Shown here: one piece after another, positions 61,858 through 64,000 of the stretch
Position numbering within the stretch: the stretch's first letter is position 1
Layout of the letters: each line of letters begins with the position of its first letter
The notes under the pieces: model-generated
Seen by the model: only the letters and a program-made list of their open reading frames with translations
Database searches by the model: none
What the model was told of the DNA's origin: nothing
Program-made: the position numbers and the translations under genes
Assembly (NCBI GenBank): GCA_029027985.1
Contig: CP119076.1
Coordinates: forward strand, 930,001-994,000
Source: Klebsiella aerogenes
GTDB taxonomy: Bacteria > Pseudomonadota > Gammaproteobacteria > Enterobacterales > Enterobacteriaceae
Length of the DNA: 64,000 bases
Reading direction: 5' to 3'

Positions 61858-62617
61858 GCCGGAACCGGACGCCAGCATGCTGGCGGAAATTGACTGGCGG
61901 GCTGCCGCGCTCGACACCTGCGGGCCGGATGTTTCGCTATTGCGCAGCGCTATTGGCGCGGACGAACAGGCCGCCGCCGCGCTGCTATTGGCTCAGCGCA
62001 ATGCAGGTTGTGAAATGACCCTGACCGCGTTAAGTATTGGCGATGAGCGGGCGCTGCATTGGCTACGTTACTTTGCCGCGCTAGGATTTGAGCGTCAGGC
62101 ACTGCTGGAGACGACTGGAGATTTACGATTTGCGTCGTCGTTTGTTGCCGAACGGCTTGCCGACTGGCAGCGCAGTCACGGCGCAGAACTGATTGTCACC
62201 GGCTGCCAGAGCAGCGAAGGACAGAACGGACAAACGCCTTTTTTGCTGGCGGAAATGCTGAACTGGCCCTGTCTCGCCCAGGCTGAACGTTTCACCCTTG
62301 AACCGCCTTTTGTGGTTGTTGAGCAGCGAACGATATCCGGTCTTCGCCGCTATCGGGTGCGGTTGCCGGCAGTGATGGCGGTCAGGCAGTGTGGCGAAGC
62401 GGCGCTGCCGGTTCCCGGTATGCGTCAGCGTCTGGCGGCGGCAAAGGTGGAGGTGATGCGTCAGACGCTGACCATTGAGGCGACGCCTGCGGTACAGTGT
62501 ATACGCCTGGCTCGTCCGGAACCGCGACGCCATGCGGTGATGATCGAAGGGGGCACGGCGCAAGAGAAAGCCAGGGCGCTGTGGGAGAGCTATCTACGCC
62601 AGAGGATGCAGCCATGA
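61835..62617 (+). CDS. ygcR: Electron transfer flavoprotein beta-subunit-like YgcR
   Basis: EtfB-like protein of 260 residues. It begins MNILLAFKPEPDASML and has the adenine-nucleotide-alpha-hydrolase-like core of ETF (LIVTGCQSSEGQNGQTPFLLAEML, then LRRYRVRLPAVMAVRQ). It should form a heterodimer with YgcQ. The ribosome-binding site AAGGAGGTACCC is strong. It overlaps both neighbours (23 bp with ygcS, ATGA with ygcQ), showing tight coupling. Confidence 0.9.
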   Translation: MNILLAFKPEPDASMLAEIDWRAAALDTCGPDVSLLRSAIGADEQAAAALLLAQRNAGCEMTLTALSIGDERALHWLRYFAALGFERQALLETTGDLRFASSFVAERLADWQRSHGAELIVTGCQSSEGQNGQTPFLLAEMLNWPCLAQAERFTLEPPFVVVEQRTISGLRRYRVRLPAVMAVRQCGEAALPVPGMRQRLAAAKVEVMRQTLTIEATPAVQCIRLARPEPRRHAVMIEGGTAQEKARALWESYLRQRMQP

Positions 62618-63474
62618 AAGTCGCGGTAGTGATGACTCACGGCGCGAGTGCTTCCATGGGCAACTGGCTGGCGACTGGCGATCTCGCTTCGGCAGAGCTG
62701 GCGTTCTGGAGCATTGATGCTGAATCAGCAGTGGCGGAGCAGCTCCTTGATGTCCTGGTCGCCCAATGGCGGAAGACGCCGGTCGATATGTTGATATTCC
62801 CGGCGGGCATATCCGGCGATGAGCTGGCAACAAGGCTGGCATGGCGCTTACAGGGGAGTAGCGTATGTCAGGCGCTGTCAGTGAATGTGCAGGAAGGAAG
62901 AGTGACGAAATTTCATTGGGGGAATGCGCTGATTGCCACGCTGGAGGCGGTGGCCTGGCCGCTCTGCGTGTCTTTGGCGCGTCAACCTGGGGTTAATATC
63001 CCCGCCGTTCTCCCAGCCGATGCGCCGATTCGCCATCTCGTACCGGCGGCCTTGCCTGACTGGCTGATTTGTGTTGAAAGCGTTGAATGTTCGGGGGCTC
63101 ATCCCTTGCAGGAAGCGAAGCAGGTGCTGGTTGTCGGGCAGGGAGGCGAGAGCGCTGATGCCGCTCACATCGCCGCTCTGGCGCAAAGTCTGGGGGCGGA
63201 GGTGGGTTACAGCCGCGCAAGGGTGATGAACGGCGGCTATGATGCGGAACGTTTGATTGGTATTTCAGGCCATTTACTGGCCCCGGATGTTTGCATTGTG
63301 GCAGGAGCATCGGGTGCCGCGGCGCTGATGACGGGGGTCAGGGATAGCCGGTTTATTGTGGCAATTAATCATGACGCCAACGCGCCGGTATTCACACAGG
63401 CGGATGTTGGCATTGTGGATGACTGGCTACCTGTACTCGACGCGTTGGTCGCTTGCGCCGATACAGTCGGGTAG
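62614..63474 (+). CDS. ygcQ: Electron transfer flavoprotein alpha-subunit-like YgcQ
   Basis: EtfA-like protein of 286 residues with an N-terminal ETF fold and a C-terminal FAD-binding domain: LVVGQGGESADAAHIAALA, GYSRARVMNGGY, VAGASGAAALMTGVRDSRFIVAINHD and QADVGIVDDWLPVLDALV match the EtfA FAD signature region. I start at ATG 62614, which overlaps the ygcR stop. It would carry electrons from YgcU to a membrane quinone reductase (in K-12 YgcO/YgcN are candidates, outside this window). The TAG stop is inside a REP-like element. Confidence 0.9.
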   Translation: MKVAVVMTHGASASMGNWLATGDLASAELAFWSIDAESAVAEQLLDVLVAQWRKTPVDMLIFPAGISGDELATRLAWRLQGSSVCQALSVNVQEGRVTKFHWGNALIATLEAVAWPLCVSLARQPGVNIPAVLPADAPIRHLVPAALPDWLICVESVECSGAHPLQEAKQVLVVGQGGESADAAHIAALAQSLGAEVGYSRARVMNGGYDAERLIGISGHLLAPDVCIVAGASGAAALMTGVRDSRFIVAINHDANAPVFTQADVGIVDDWLPVLDALVACADTVG

Positions 63475-63506
63475 CCCGGGTAAGGCGTTTACGCCGCGCC
63501 CCGGGA
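63468..63506. repeat. REP element between convergent ygcQ and ygcP
   Basis: CGGGTAGCCCGGGTAAGGCG, then TTTACGCCGCGCCCCGGG: a single REP with stem CCCGGG/CCCGGG. It contains the ygcQ stop codon and fills most of the 49-bp gap to ygcP. Confidence 0.85.
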
Positions 63507-63523
63507 ACACAAAGCACGATAAA

Positions 63524-64000
63524 TTAATGAAGCTGCCTGGCTAATTTCCAGACGTTGGTGTTGGTGGTTGAAAGCGCCGCCACGCCAGCTTTCATCGCAT
63601 TACGCGCATCTTCTTCATCGCAGACCAACCCCCCGGCAATCAGCGGCTGGCGAATTTTCTCCGTCACCCATCCCAGGACTTTTGGCATACAGCCCGGCAG
63701 GATTTCAATGCAGTCCGGATTAGACTGCGCCACCTGCTTATCAATATTGTGAAAGGAGATGGAATCGACGATAAACAGACGATGAATGCAGAAAAAACCT
63801 TCCGCTCTGGCCGCTTTTAACATCGGCGCTTTCGTGCTGATGATGCCATCCGCCTCGGTCACCAGCTTCAGAAACTGAATCACGACTTCTTTATTGGACG
63901 CGCCCTCCAGCAGGTCGACGTGAATAAACGCATATTTACCGGCGTTTTTGATTTTCTTGACGATGTTGCTAATGGTGCAGATATTGCCGTACAGCACGGA
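63524..64000 (-). CDS. ygcP: GlpP-family antiterminator YgcP, N-terminus outside window
   Basis: C-terminal 158 residues of a protein of the glycerol-3-phosphate-responsive antiterminator family (GlpP). The frame runs off the right edge; about 30 residues are missing compared with K-12. Family blocks: YAFIHVDLLEGASNKE, ADGIISTKAPML, CIEILPGCMPKVLGWV, PLIAGGLVCDEEDARNAM and GVAALSTTN. In Bacillus, GlpP binds a leader RNA and prevents termination when glycerol 3-phosphate is present. The two leader terminators at 57726-57996 are the obvious candidate targets; that link is inference. Confidence 0.88.
   Translation of the reverse strand, partial: SVLYGNICTISNIVKKIKNAGKYAFIHVDLLEGASNKEVVIQFLKLVTEADGIISTKAPMLKAARAEGFFCIHRLFIVDSISFHNIDKQVAQSNPDCIEILPGCMPKVLGWVTEKIRQPLIAGGLVCDEEDARNAMKAGVAALSTTNTNVWKLARQLH

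Overview
The window is ordinary chromosome of a GC-rich enteric bacterium (Enterobacteriaceae; gene content and repeat style fit a Klebsiella/Raoultella/Enterobacter-type genome, but the species cannot be fixed from sequence alone). Gene order follows, inverted, the E. coli K-12 segment from lgt-thyA to ygcP. Nearly every gene is recognisable, coding density is high, and there is no prophage, insertion sequence or CRISPR array. Against K-12 the visible differences are losses (the fuc cluster between rlmM and xni, mazEF between relA and mazG, ygdI beside gcvB, ygcG beside eno) and gains (a garK-type glycerate kinase after gudD, an unplaced reductase-like gene after eno, and two large tandem REP arrays).

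Layout. 1-3430: lgt (cut by the window edge), thyA and a four-gene minor-pilin cluster (ppdA-ppdB-ygdB-ppdC). 3443-15235: recC-ptrA-recB-recD, the RecBCD helicase-nuclease with the periplasmic protease pitrilysin. 15233-15858: seven exact-period 85-bp units. 15871-19310: argA with two ARG boxes, amiC, three identical initiator tRNA genes. 19311-25921: mltA, tcdA, csdE, csdA, the sRNA gcvB with its activator gene gcvA, ygdD, rlmM. 25965-34874: xni, sdaB, sdaC, ppnN, queF, syd, the sRNA csrB with a UvrY box, yqcC, truC. 34880-41801: yqcA, the glucarate operon gudP-gudX-gudD-glycerate kinase, then eight 86/90-bp REP units. 41811-52547: barA, rlmD, relA, mazG, pyrG, eno. 52563-54858: a reductase-like orphan gene and queE.

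54898-64000 carries the most interesting material: the little-studied yqcE-ygcE / ygcW-ygcU-ygcS-ygcR-ygcQ locus, with ygcP at the window edge. It encodes two MFS transporters, an FGGY sugar kinase, a short-chain dehydrogenase, an FAD-linked oxidase of the alkyl-DHAP-synthase type and an electron-transfer-flavoprotein pair. The 320-bp divergent control region holds two near-consensus CRP sites and, in each direction, an intrinsic terminator about 25 nt before the first start codon. Each terminator's 5' arm overlaps an alternative hairpin whose stem covaries between the two leaders and whose loop (AGAGA...TGAGAAA) is conserved. YgcP belongs to the GlpP antiterminator family, so I infer a CRP-activated, substrate-induced antitermination circuit controlling both operons.

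Regulatory links inside the window: BarA (with UvrY, elsewhere) drives csrB; GcvA drives gcvB; RelA makes (p)ppGpp, and the initiator-tRNA promoter has the GC-rich discriminator typical of stringent control.
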